DNA from: Clostridia bacterium
GTDB taxonomy: Bacteria > Bacillota > Clostridia > Oscillospirales > Butyricicoccaceae
Length of the DNA stretch: 18,374 nt
Reading direction: 5' to 3'
NCBI GenBank assembly: GCA_900763355.1
Contig: CAAFJY010000209.1
Span: 1-18,374 of the forward strand
Part shown: positions 1-7,720 of the stretch, one piece after another
How the letters are laid out: each line of letters starts with the position of its first letter
Numbering within the stretch: the first letter of the stretch is position 1
Notes under the pieces: model-generated
What the model was told of the DNA's origin: nothing
Databases searched by the model: none
The model's input: only the letters and a program-made list of their open reading frames with translations
Position numbers and translations under genes: made by a program

Positions 1-45
1 GAAATGCTAAGACAAGCGCAAGAGATGTTTAAAAAAAATGAATAA
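1..45 (+). CDS. C-terminal tail of an unidentified protein (5' end outside the window)
   Basis: The first frame is open from the left edge to a TAA at 43-45 and encodes the tail EMLRQAQEMFKKNE. The composition (charged, helix-forming, lysine-rich end) is that of a normal soluble C-terminus. It is followed by two hairpins, the second a strong terminator, which supports a real gene ending here. Fourteen residues are too few to assign a family, so no function is proposed. Confidence 0.5.
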   Translation, partial: EMLRQAQEMFKKNE

Positions 46-71
46 TCTCTGCAAATAAAAGCAAAAAATGC

Positions 72-94
72 GGGATATTATACAAAAATATCCC
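72..94 (+). other. AT-rich 3' UTR hairpin
   Basis: GGGATATT (72-79) pairs with AATATCCC (87-94) around a 7-nt loop. It sits between the stop codon at 45 and the GC-rich terminator that begins 2 nt later. It has no T-tract of its own, so it more likely stabilises the 3' end of the upstream mRNA than terminates it. Confidence 0.5.
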
Positions 95-95
95 C

Positions 96-135
96 AAAGC
101 CGCCCGCCGGGAGCGCCCCGGCGGGCGGCTTTTTT
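96..135 (+). terminator. Strong rho-independent terminator
   Basis: AGCCGCCCGCCGG (98-110) pairs perfectly with CCGGCGGGCGGCT (118-130) over a 7-nt loop. The flanking AA/TT at 96-97 and 131-132 lengthens the stem to 15 bp, and a run of six T follows (130-135). It ends the upstream transcript and separates it from the recJ operon. Confidence 0.92.
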
Positions 136-168
136 GCTTTTTCGCGGAGCGGGATGGGGGCAGCGGGC

Positions 169-187
169 GGTTTTTCCGGGAAAAACC
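169..187. promoter_or_regulatory. 19-nt palindrome abutting the recJ -35 box
   Basis: GGTTTTTCC (169-177) is the exact inverse complement of GGAAAAACC (179-187) around a single G. The palindrome ends one base before the -35 hexamer at 188. A dyad in this position could be an operator for a dimeric regulator, or merely a short hairpin after the terminator. No known operator consensus is recognised. Confidence 0.35.
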
Positions 188-216
188 TTGTATCGGCGGA
201 GGAGGTTTGCTATAAT
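188..216 (+). promoter_or_regulatory. Sigma-A type promoter of the recJ-rel-dtd-MBL-hemZ operon
   Basis: TTGTAT (188-193) and a perfect TATAAT (211-216) are separated by 17 nt. The predicted start near 223 gives a leader of about 25 nt to the recJ ATG at 249. No other promoter-like sequence lies in the very short gaps downstream, so the five genes are probably one transcription unit ending at 7177. Confidence 0.85.
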
Positions 217-248
217 GGTCCCAATAAAAATATCATCTGGAGTGGAAA

Positions 249-2336
249 ATGAAGAAGAAAAAATGGCTGCTTGCAGCCGATCATAATCCCTGTGCGGAAC
301 AGCTGGCCGGCGAGCTTGGGCTCGGCCGGCTTACAGCCCGTGTTCTCGCGGCCCGGGGCCTGGACACCCGGGAAAAGGCCCTGGACTTCATGACCCAGTC
401 GGTGGAGGGCATCCACGATCCCTTTTTGCTGAAGGATATGGACAAGGCTGCGGCGGAGATCCGCCGGGCCATCGACCAGGGGGTCAAGATCGCCGTCTAT
501 GGGGACTATGACGTGGACGGCGTCACCGCCACCTGCGTCATGATCCAATATCTCCGCCAGCAGGGGGCCGACTGCACCTATTACATCCCCGACCGTCTGG
601 GAGAGGGCTATGGCCTCAACACCGCCGCCATCCAGTCCCTCTACGACGACGGCTGCCGTCTGCTCATCACTGTGGACAGCGGCATCACTGCTCTGGAGGA
701 GGCGGAGTTTGCCCGCTCCCTGGGCCTGCGGCTCATCATCACCGATCATCACGAATGCAAGGATACCCTCCCCCAGGCGGCGGCCGTGGTCAATCCCCGC
801 CGCCCCGACAGCGAATACCCCTTCCGGGAGCTGGCCGGGGTGGGGGTAGCCTTCAAGCTCATCTGCGCGCTGGAGCAGGGGAAGACCATCCAGGAGCTTT
901 TGCTGGAATATGCCGACGTGGTGGCGGTGGGCACCATCGCCGACGTCATGCCCCTCACGGGGGAGAACCGGATCATCGTCTCCTTCGGCCTGGAATATCT
1001 CCAAAAGACCCGGAACGAGGGGCTGCGGGCCCTCATGCACAAGCTGGGGCTGGATGTGAAAAAGGTCACTTCCAACGCCGTGAGCTTTGTCATGGCACCC
1101 CGCATCAACGCTGCGGGGAGACTGGGCGGCGCCAGCGCTGCCGCTCGGATGTTTCTCACCCAGGATCCCGCCGAGGCCGCCGCCCTGGCCGACCACCTGT
1201 GCGACCTGAACCACAGCCGCCAGGAGGAGGAAAACGGCATCTACGAACAGATCATGGCCCGGATCCAGGCCCAGCCGGAGCTCACCCGGGGGGAGACCAT
1301 GGTCCTCTGGGGCGACGGGTGGCACAACGGGGTCATCGGCATCGTGGCCTCCCGCCTGGCCGACCGCTATGGGGTCCCCTGCGTGCTCATCTCCCTCTCC
1401 GGGGACAGCGGCAAGGGCTCCGGCCGGAGCATCAAGGGCTTCAATCTCTATGCCGCGTTGGAGAAAAACGCCGGACTTCTGGAAAAATACGGCGGACACG
1501 AGCTGGCGGTGGGCCTCACCGTCAAGCGGGGAAATCTGGAGGCCTTCCGGGACGCGCTGGAGGACTATGCCCGCACCCGGGAGAGCGAGGAGGAGACCGT
1601 CCCCTGCATCCAGGTGGACTGCCGGGTCAGCCCGGAGGAGCTCTCTCTGACAGAGGTACGGGGCCTTTCGGCTCTGGAGCCCTTTGGCATGGGAAATCCC
1701 CAGCCGGTCTTCCTCATGAACGACGTGCGCATCGAGGAGATCACCCCCATCAGCCACGACCGGCACATCAAGCTCCATCTGTCCAAAAACGGCCGGAGCT
1801 TCTATGCCTTTGTCTTCGGGATGGGGATGCGCAGCTGTCCCTTTGTCCGGGGAGATCTGCTGGACATCGTTTTTTCCGCCGAGATCAACACCTATCGGGG
1901 CAGCGAAAGCGTCCAGCTGGTGGTCAAGGACGTGAAATGGGCCCGGTGCGAGGAAGAGGACGACGGGGCCAGCCTGGCCCTCTACCAGGCCTTTTGCCGG
2001 GGGGAGACCCTGGACCGGCACGAGGCCCAGCTCCTCACCCCCACCCGGGACGAGCTGGTGGCCGTCTTCCGCCACATCAAGGCCAATGGCGAGGGCCAGC
2101 GCCTGTGCGCCCCCGCCGCCACCCTCTACCGCAAGATCCGGTATGAATCCCGGGCCTGCGGGCGGATGAACCTGGGAAAGCTCCGGGTCTGCATGGATGT
2201 TTTCCGGGAATGCCGCATTTTTGACTATGAAGAGAACGAAGGGGAGCTGGCCGTCCGCCTGCTCAACTGCCAGGGAAAGGCCGATATCAACGGCTCTTCG
2301 GTGCTGCGGGCACTGATGGCCATGCTGAAGGGTTGA
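249..2336 (+). CDS. recJ: Single-stranded-DNA-specific 5'-3' exonuclease RecJ
   Basis: RecJ degrades single-stranded DNA 5' to 3' in recombinational repair, base excision and mismatch repair in the cytoplasm. The 695-residue protein shows the DHH-family motifs in order: DYDVDG at about residues 86-91, TVDSG at 141-145 and TDHHE at 165-169, whose acidic residues and histidines bind the catalytic metals. A DHHA1 domain follows, with SGRSIKGFN near 390 and YGGHELAVG near 413, then an OB-fold/C-terminal region containing LEPFGMGNPQPVF. The length is within the family range, somewhat shorter than in Bacillus. The ATG at 249 has GGAG at 239-242 in front. It is the first gene of the operon. In many Clostridia recJ is followed by apt and then relA; here rel follows directly. 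Confidence 0.96.
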   Translation: MKKKKWLLAADHNPCAEQLAGELGLGRLTARVLAARGLDTREKALDFMTQSVEGIHDPFLLKDMDKAAAEIRRAIDQGVKIAVYGDYDVDGVTATCVMIQYLRQQGADCTYYIPDRLGEGYGLNTAAIQSLYDDGCRLLITVDSGITALEEAEFARSLGLRLIITDHHECKDTLPQAAAVVNPRRPDSEYPFRELAGVGVAFKLICALEQGKTIQELLLEYADVVAVGTIADVMPLTGENRIIVSFGLEYLQKTRNEGLRALMHKLGLDVKKVTSNAVSFVMAPRINAAGRLGGASAAARMFLTQDPAEAAALADHLCDLNHSRQEEENGIYEQIMARIQAQPELTRGETMVLWGDGWHNGVIGIVASRLADRYGVPCVLISLSGDSGKGSGRSIKGFNLYAALEKNAGLLEKYGGHELAVGLTVKRGNLEAFRDALEDYARTRESEEETVPCIQVDCRVSPEELSLTEVRGLSALEPFGMGNPQPVFLMNDVRIEEITPISHDRHIKLHLSKNGRSFYAFVFGMGMRSCPFVRGDLLDIVFSAEINTYRGSESVQLVVKDVKWARCEEEDDGASLALYQAFCRGETLDRHEAQLLTPTRDELVAVFRHIKANGEGQRLCAPAATLYRKIRYESRACGRMNLGKLRVCMDVFRECRIFDYEENEGELAVRLLNCQGKADINGSSVLRALMAMLKG

Positions 2337-2337
2337 T

Positions 2338-4557
2338 ATGATGAACGAAAACGAGATCCGGGACTATCTGCAGCAGCAGACCGAGACCATCCGCGGCGTG
2401 GCCGCCACCTTTTCGGAAAAGGAGGGGGCGGACATTCTCCGCGCCTATGATTTCGCGTCCCGGGCCCACAGCGGGCAGATGCGCAAGAGCGGCGAGCCCT
2501 ATATCATGCACCCGGTGGCGGTGGCCGTCATCATCGAGCAGATGGGGCTGGACGCCGAATCGGTCATGGCGGGCCTGCTCCACGACACGGTGGAGGACAC
2601 CAGTGTTACCCGGGAGGATATCGCCCGGGAGTTCGGCGCGCCGGTGGCCATGCTGGTAGATGGGGTCACCAAGCTGACCAAGATGGAGCATACCTCCTAC
2701 AGCACCAAGGAAGAGCAGCAGATGGAGGACCTGCGGAAGATGTTCATCGCCATGGCAAAGGACATCCGGGTCATCATGATCAAGCTGGCCGACCGGCTGC
2801 ACAATATGCGCACCATCCAGTTCCAGCGGGAGCAGAAGCAGCGGGACATCTCGGTGGAGACCATGGAGATCTATGCCCCCCTGGCCCACCGGCTGGGGAT
2901 GCAGAACGTCAAATGGGAGCTGGAGGACCGCTCGCTGAAGATCCTGGACCCGGTGGGGTACCAGGAGATCTCCGACTATCTGGAGGACAAAAGCCACGGC
3001 TTCGCCGATTTTCTGGAAAAGACCAAGCACCGCATCGCGGAAAAAATGGCCCAGATGGGCATCCCATGTCAGGTGAAGGCCCGGCTCAAGAGCATTTACA
3101 GCATCTACCGCAAGCTCTATGGGCAGAATCTCCAGTTTTCTGAAATTTACGACATCTGCGCCACCCGGGTGATCGTCCGGGAGCTCACCGACTGCTACAA
3201 CGTCCTGGGTCTCATTCACGATCTCTACAAGCCCGTGCCCGGGCGGTTCAAGGACTATATCTCCACCCCCAAGCCCAACGGCTATCAATCCCTCCACACG
3301 GTGGTCATCGGCACCGAGGGCATCCCCTTCGAGGTCCAGATCCGCACAGAGGAGATGGACCGCCGGGCGGAATACGGCATCGCCGCCCACTGGAAATACA
3401 AGGACGGCCTCAAGGGGGCCCAGAAGGAGGAGGCCTTTGCCTGGGTTCGCCAGCTCATTGAGAGCCAGCAGGATTCCGACGCCACCGACTTCATCAAAAA
3501 TATCAAGACCGACCTCTTTGCCGACGAGGTCTATGTCTTCACCCCCCGGGGGGACGTCATCAATCTCCCCAAGGGGGCCAACCCCATCGACTTTGCCTAT
3601 GCCATCCATTCGGCGGTGGGCAACCGCATGGTGGGGGCCAAGGTCAACGGGCGCATCGTCCCCATCGACTATACCCTCAAGAGCGGAGAGATCGTGGACG
3701 TCATCACCTCTAAGACGGCCTCCGGCCCCAAGCGGGACTGGATGCAGCTGGTCAAGACCAACAGCGCCCGGACCAAGATCAAGCAGTGGTTCAAAAAGGA
3801 GCGCCGGGAGGAAAACATCGAGGAGGGCCGCAGCATCCTGGAGCGGGAGCTCCGGGCCGAGCTGCTGTACGATGCCTTCCAGCAGCCGGAGATGCAGGCC
3901 CTGATCCTCAAGCGCCTGGATTTCCCGGATATGGACGAGTTGTGTGCCTCCATCGGCTATGGGGGAATCGCCATGAGCCGGGTGGTGGCCAAGGTCCGGG
4001 ACGAGGTCCAGCGGGCCCGGGCCGCCGAGGTCAAGGAGGCCAAGCTGGCCGCCCAGGTCACCCGCCAGCAGCGGAAGTCTGTCGCCGACACCGGCGTCAT
4101 TGTGGAGGGGCTGGACAACTGTCTGGTGAAGTTCGCCAAGTGCTGCTGTCCCATCCCCGGGGACCCCATCGTGGGCTTCATCACCCGGGGATATGGGGTC
4201 TCGGTCCATCGGCAGGACTGCGCCAACGTCCGGGCCGCCATGAAAAAGCCCGGGGAGGACGGCCGCTGGATCCGCACCGAGTGGGCCGTGGGGGAGAAGC
4301 ATCTCTACCACACGGGGATCAAGGTCTCGGTCCACTCCCAGGTGGGAGCGATCAGCGAGGTGCTCTCGGTCCTCACCAACATGAAGATCGCCGTCACCGA
4401 AATGAGCGCCAAGGCCGAGAGCGACGGCCACAGCGATGTGTTCCTCACTATCACCGTCAACAACCGGGAGCAGCTGGAGCTGGTCCTCAGCCGCATCGGC
4501 AAGGTGCGGGGCGTCACTCGCACCAAGCGTCTGGTGGCGGGAGACACCGAAGATTGA
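2338..4557 (+). CDS. rel: Bifunctional (p)ppGpp synthetase/hydrolase, Rel/SpoT family
   Basis: The protein makes and degrades the alarmone (p)ppGpp and so controls the stringent response at the ribosome. Its 739 residues carry the full long-RSH architecture. The N-terminal HD hydrolase domain has H44, H82-D83 and D152 (KLADRLHNMRT). The synthetase domain has RFKDY at 303-307, NGYQSLHT and EVQIRTEEMDRRAEYG. A TGS domain lies at about 395-456, a cysteine-rich zinc-finger region with CCC at 602-604, and a C-terminal ACT domain from about 660. The RFKD form, rather than EFDD of monofunctional RelA, together with an intact HD motif, indicates both activities. The ATG lies 1 nt after the recJ stop, with GAAGGG at 2327-2332 as ribosome binding site; a second ATG at 2341 is an equally possible start. 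Confidence 0.96.
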   Translation: MMNENEIRDYLQQQTETIRGVAATFSEKEGADILRAYDFASRAHSGQMRKSGEPYIMHPVAVAVIIEQMGLDAESVMAGLLHDTVEDTSVTREDIAREFGAPVAMLVDGVTKLTKMEHTSYSTKEEQQMEDLRKMFIAMAKDIRVIMIKLADRLHNMRTIQFQREQKQRDISVETMEIYAPLAHRLGMQNVKWELEDRSLKILDPVGYQEISDYLEDKSHGFADFLEKTKHRIAEKMAQMGIPCQVKARLKSIYSIYRKLYGQNLQFSEIYDICATRVIVRELTDCYNVLGLIHDLYKPVPGRFKDYISTPKPNGYQSLHTVVIGTEGIPFEVQIRTEEMDRRAEYGIAAHWKYKDGLKGAQKEEAFAWVRQLIESQQDSDATDFIKNIKTDLFADEVYVFTPRGDVINLPKGANPIDFAYAIHSAVGNRMVGAKVNGRIVPIDYTLKSGEIVDVITSKTASGPKRDWMQLVKTNSARTKIKQWFKKERREENIEEGRSILERELRAELLYDAFQQPEMQALILKRLDFPDMDELCASIGYGGIAMSRVVAKVRDEVQRARAAEVKEAKLAAQVTRQQRKSVADTGVIVEGLDNCLVKFAKCCCPIPGDPIVGFITRGYGVSVHRQDCANVRAAMKKPGEDGRWIRTEWAVGEKHLYHTGIKVSVHSQVGAISEVLSVLTNMKIAVTEMSAKAESDGHSDVFLTITVNNREQLELVLSRIGKVRGVTRTKRLVAGDTED

Positions 4558-4584
4558 GCGAGTTCAAAGGAGAAAAACCGTTTT

Positions 4585-5040
4585 ATGAGAGCAGTTTTGA
4601 TGCGGGTCAGCCGCGCCTCCATCCGGATCGACGGAGAGGAAAGCGGCAGCATGGGCCGGGGCTTTGTGGTCCTGGTGGGCGTGAAAGAGGGGGACGGCCC
4701 CCAGGAAGCCGCCTATTTGGCAAAGAAATGTGCGGAAATGCGCATTTTTGAGGATGAAAACGAAAAAATGAACCTGAATCTGGAGCAGGTGGGCGGCGGA
4801 ATGCTGGTGGTGAGCAATTTCACCCTCTATGCCGACTGCTCCCACGGGCGCCGGCCGGACTTTTTCGGTGCGGCCCGGCCGGAGACGGCCATCCCCGTCT
4901 ACGAGGCCTTTTTGGCGGAGATCCGCCAGCGGAACATCCCTCTCCTCACGGGGAAGTTCGGCGCGTATATGGAGATCGACCATGTGAACGACGGTCCGGT
5001 GACCCTCATCCTGGACACCGACCAGATGATGAAGAAATAA
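4585..5040 (+). CDS. dtd: D-aminoacyl-tRNA deacylase
   Basis: Dtd hydrolyses D-aminoacyl-tRNA (and glycyl-tRNA-Ala) so that D-amino acids do not enter translation. The 151-residue length is typical. It shows the N-terminal RAVLMRVSRASI strand, the active-site element SNFTLYAD near residue 80, GRRPDF, and the C-terminal FGAYMEIDHVNDGPVT containing the Gly-cis-Pro motif that excludes L-amino acids. The usual SQFTL motif reads SNFTL here, a Gln-to-Asn change at a conserved active-site position. AAAGGAGA at 4566-4573 precedes the ATG with a rather long spacer. The gene directly follows rel, a common Clostridial pairing. Confidence 0.95.
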   Translation: MRAVLMRVSRASIRIDGEESGSMGRGFVVLVGVKEGDGPQEAAYLAKKCAEMRIFEDENEKMNLNLEQVGGGMLVVSNFTLYADCSHGRRPDFFGAARPETAIPVYEAFLAEIRQRNIPLLTGKFGAYMEIDHVNDGPVTLILDTDQMMKK

Positions 5041-5052
5041 GGAGGGGGCTTT

Positions 5053-5685
5053 ATGCGCATCCAGTCCATCGTGGTGGGCTATCTGGGCACCAACTGTTAT
5101 ATTCTGGGGGACGAGACCACCGGGACCTGTGCCGTCATCGACCCCGGCGCTTCGGCCGGGGCCATTTTGGGCAAGATCCGGGAAATGGGGCTCAAGGCCG
5201 AGACCATCCTCCTCACCCACGGGCACTATGACCACATCATGGCCGTGCCGGAGCTGGTACGCCAGACCGGTGCCCGGGTGTGCATTCATAAAAAGGATCA
5301 GTGGCTGCTGGACTGCGATGAGGTTCTCCGCTACGGGACCCGGGCCGAGCACTATACCGTCCCTCATGTGGATGTCTTTTTGGAGGACGGGATGGAGGTG
5401 ACCCAGGGGAGCCTGACCATCCGGGTGCTCCACACCCCGGGGCACACGGCGGGCTGCTGCTGCTTTGTGTGCGGGGATGCTCTGTTCAGCGGCGACACGC
5501 TTTTCCACGAGAGCTGCGGCCGCACCGACCTGGAAACGGGGGACATGGAGGATATGTTCCGCTCTCTCGCCCGCCTGGCGGCGCTGGAGGGCAATTACCG
5601 GGTCTTCCCCGGCCACATGAGCTCCACCAGCCTGGACTATGAGCGGCAATTCAATCCCTATATGCGGGAGGCGCAGCGGCGATGA
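5053..5685 (+). CDS. Metallo-beta-lactamase-fold hydrolase (glyoxalase II-like, YqgX type)
   Basis: This 210-residue cytoplasmic hydrolase has the complete binuclear metal site: THGHYDH at residues 55-61, HTPGHTAG in the middle, FSGDTLF supplying the bridging aspartate, and FPGHMSSTSLDYERQFNP at the end. The family contains hydroxyacylglutathione hydrolase and many small thioesterase-like enzymes. The C-terminal substrate-binding domain of true eukaryotic glyoxalase II is missing, so the natural substrate is unknown. GGAGG at 5041-5045 is a strong ribosome binding site. The stop codon overlaps the hemZ start (ATGA), so the two genes are probably translationally coupled. The dtd-MBL-hemZ order is common in Clostridia. 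Confidence 0.9.
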   Translation: MRIQSIVVGYLGTNCYILGDETTGTCAVIDPGASAGAILGKIREMGLKAETILLTHGHYDHIMAVPELVRQTGARVCIHKKDQWLLDCDEVLRYGTRAEHYTVPHVDVFLEDGMEVTQGSLTIRVLHTPGHTAGCCCFVCGDALFSGDTLFHESCGRTDLETGDMEDMFRSLARLAALEGNYRVFPGHMSSTSLDYERQFNPYMREAQRR

Positions 5686-7136
5686 ATTACGCGCTTTTGG
5701 GCCATGACCGGGACAATGCCGTCCAGGAGATGCTCATCTCTCTCCTCCCGGACGAGCCCCACGACCGGCAGGAGACCCTGACGGGCGACGGCTGTCTCAG
5801 CCGCGCTTGGGAGGAGGGGGGCCAGATCTGCGCGGAATGCACCGTCACCCTGGGGGCCCGGCGGGAGACGGCCCGGGTCTCGGCGCCCATCCCCGGGGGC
5901 GGGGACGGGGAGGAGCACAAGCGGGTGCTCACCTACTGCGTGAAATCCGCCGTCTACCGGGCGCTCCTGCCCCTGCTGGACCACAAGCCCGCCTGGGGCA
6001 GCCTGACGGGGGTCAAGCCCGCCAAGCCCGTCCGTCTCGCCATCCGGGAGGGGATGGACCGGCAGGCCCTGGACCGCTGGCTGGACGAGCACTATGACGT
6101 CACCCCCCGCCGCCGGGGCCTGTGCATCCGGGCGGCGGAATACGCCCTCCGGGCGGAGGATAGTCTCCTCCCCGGGGAGGTGCAGCTGTATATCGGCATC
6201 CCCTTCTGCCCGGCGAAGTGCAGCTATTGCTCCTTTGTGAGCAACGACACCGCCCGCTGGGGGCACATGATCGAGCCCTATGTCCAGGCCCTCCTCCAAG
6301 AGGTGGAGGCCGCGGGGACCATGCTCCGCCGGGGTGGGATCCCTCTTGGCAGCATCTATATCGGCGGGGGGACACCCACCACCCTGAATGAAGATCAGCT
6401 GGAACGGCTCCTGACGGCGGTGGACGCCCATTTTGACCGGAGCGCCTGCCGGGAATATACGGTAGAGGCCGGCCGGCCGGAGACCACCACGGCGGAAAAG
6501 CTGCGCATCATGGCCCGCCACGGGGTCTCGCGGATCAGCATCAATCCTCAGACCATGAACGACCGGGTCCTCCAGGGGGTGGGGCGGCGGCACACCGCCG
6601 CGGACATCGTGGAATGCTACCGCACCGCGAGGGAATGCGGGGATTTCATCGTCAACATGGATCTCATCGCCGGGCTTCCGGGGGACGACGACGGGGGACT
6701 GCTGGACAGCGTCCGCCGGGTGGCCGACCTGGAGCCGGAGAACATCACCATCCACTGCCTGGCCCGGAAGCGGGGGGCGCGGCTCTATTTCGGCCCCACG
6801 GGGCAGCTCCCGGCAGAGACGCTGGACGGCTGCTATGACCTCCTGGCCGCCCGGGGGTATGAGCCCTATTACCTCTACCGGCAGAAATACATGGCCGGGG
6901 GGCTGGAAAACGTGGGCTTCTGCCGGCCGGGGACGGCTTCCCACTACAACATCTGCATGATGGAGGAGCTCTCCGACGTGGTGGCCCTGGGCTCCGGCGG
7001 GGTGAGCAAGCTGTGCTCCCAGGGGGGACGGAAGATCCTCCGGGTGGCCAACCCCAAGTATCCCAAGGAATACATCGAGCGCATCGACGCCATCGCGGCG
7101 GAAAAGGCCGCGCTCCTGGACGAGCGGGGCGAATAA
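5682..7136 (+). CDS. hemZ: Radical-SAM coproporphyrinogen dehydrogenase-like protein HemZ
   Basis: This HemN/HemW/HemZ-family radical-SAM protein has 484 residues. The cluster-binding motif CPAKCSYC spans residues 176-183 (C176, C180, C183), preceded by YIGIPF. YIGGGTPTTL and EAGRPE (E262 onward) follow, and the C-terminal block FCRPGTASHYNICMMEE is typical of HemZ. The N-terminal extension of about 165 residues also fits HemZ rather than HemW. HemN has a histidine where this protein has Gly in YxGIPFC, as I recall for HemZ proteins. Family members are annotated as oxygen-independent coproporphyrinogen III oxidases, but the activity of Clostridial HemZ is unproven and no other haem gene lies in the window. 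It overlaps the preceding gene by 4 nt and ends the operon. Confidence 0.9.
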   Translation: MNYALLGHDRDNAVQEMLISLLPDEPHDRQETLTGDGCLSRAWEEGGQICAECTVTLGARRETARVSAPIPGGGDGEEHKRVLTYCVKSAVYRALLPLLDHKPAWGSLTGVKPAKPVRLAIREGMDRQALDRWLDEHYDVTPRRRGLCIRAAEYALRAEDSLLPGEVQLYIGIPFCPAKCSYCSFVSNDTARWGHMIEPYVQALLQEVEAAGTMLRRGGIPLGSIYIGGGTPTTLNEDQLERLLTAVDAHFDRSACREYTVEAGRPETTTAEKLRIMARHGVSRISINPQTMNDRVLQGVGRRHTAADIVECYRTARECGDFIVNMDLIAGLPGDDDGGLLDSVRRVADLEPENITIHCLARKRGARLYFGPTGQLPAETLDGCYDLLAARGYEPYYLYRQKYMAGGLENVGFCRPGTASHYNICMMEELSDVVALGSGGVSKLCSQGGRKILRVANPKYPKEYIERIDAIAAEKAALLDERGE

Positions 7137-7150
7137 CGGAACGATCGGCA

Positions 7151-7177
7151 AAAGCGGGGGCCTGCCCCCGCTTTTTT
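7151..7177 (+). terminator. Rho-independent terminator after hemZ
   Basis: AAAGCGGGGG (7151-7160) pairs with CCCCCGCTTT (7165-7174) around the loop CCTG, and a run of six T (7172-7177) follows. It begins 14 nt after the hemZ stop and closes the recJ operon. Confidence 0.92.
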
Positions 7178-7200
7178 CCTGTTCTCCCGGGGCGGGAACC

Positions 7201-7229
7201 TTGCGCCGGGGGGCGGCGTATGGTATACT
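7201..7229 (+). promoter_or_regulatory. Extended -10 sigma-A promoter for the zinc-ribbon gene and downstream genes
   Basis: TTGCGC (7201-7206) and TATACT (7224-7229) are 17 nt apart, and TG at 7221-7222 makes an extended -10. The leader contains a small hairpin, CCGCCG (7242-7247) with CGGCGG (7253-7258), just before the ribosome binding site. The -35 context CCTTGCGCCGGG recurs exactly at the apbE promoter. Confidence 0.8.
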
Positions 7230-7278
7230 GAGACCAACATTCCGCCGGGAAACGGCGGGGGAGAGGAGCACGGTTTTT

Positions 7279-7674
7279 ATGGACGAAAAAACGACACAGC
7301 GGGCGGAAAAGCTCTGGCTGACCGCCGAAAGCGCTGCGGGGGCTGCTGCCCAGGCCCTGAACACAGCCCGCCGCCAGGGGGAGCGTCTGGTGAGCAAGAC
7401 CCGGCAGGACCTCAAGCTCCTGGATCTGAAAAACGAGATCGACATCCGCATGCGGGAGGTGGGCCGCATGATCTATCTGGCCCACACCGGGGCCGAGACC
7501 GACGAGACGCTTCTGGAGGAAAAGCTCGCCGCCATCGACGGCCTCTATGGAGAGATGGCCCGGCTCCGGGCCCTGCGGGAAAGCCAGAAGACCACCGTCA
7601 CCTGCCCCACCTGCGGACGGGAATGCGCTCGAAGCGACCTCTTTTGCCGCACCTGCGGGACCAAACTGAAATAA
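7279..7674 (+). CDS. Small coiled-coil protein with C-terminal zinc ribbon, function unknown
   Basis: The protein has 131 residues. Residues 1-105 are charged and almost entirely helix-forming, rich in A, E, K, R and L, probably a coiled coil. The end carries five cysteines, C109, C112, C116, C123 and C126, in the pattern CPTCGREC...CRTCG, a treble-clef or ribbon-type zinc site. There is no signal peptide or membrane segment. The ATG at 7279 is chosen because GAGGAG lies at 7263-7268; the frame is open further upstream, but that part overlaps the promoter. It is the first gene after its own promoter and lies 46 nt before punA with no terminator between. I do not recognise a characterised family. 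Zinc-ribbon proteins of this shape are common next to housekeeping genes in Clostridia, so a protein- or nucleic-acid-binding role is only a guess. Confidence 0.8.
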   Translation: MDEKTTQRAEKLWLTAESAAGAAAQALNTARRQGERLVSKTRQDLKLLDLKNEIDIRMREVGRMIYLAHTGAETDETLLEEKLAAIDGLYGEMARLRALRESQKTTVTCPTCGRECARSDLFCRTCGTKLK

Positions 7675-7720
7675 CACAGCCCCCGGCGGCTTGTCCGCCC
7701 GGGAAGAAAGGATGACAGAA

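Noticed and set aside
68..286. Small + strand open frame over the terminator and recJ promoter
   Set aside because: It runs through a terminator hairpin and a promoter into another frame of recJ and has no ribosome binding site or family resemblance.
210..4431. Very long antisense open frames opposite recJ and rel (621 and 714 codons)
   Set aside because: They lie exactly opposite genes with clear conserved domains, have low-complexity composition without any recognisable motif, and are a known consequence of GC-rich codon use.
7201..7278. Upstream extension of the zinc-ribbon gene from a TTG
   Set aside because: This stretch contains the -35 and -10 boxes and the leader; the ATG at 7279 has the ribosome binding site.
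7691..7720. Longer punA start at TTG 7691
   Set aside because: No ribosome binding site precedes it, while AAAGGA is well placed for the ATG at 7721, which gives the standard family length.
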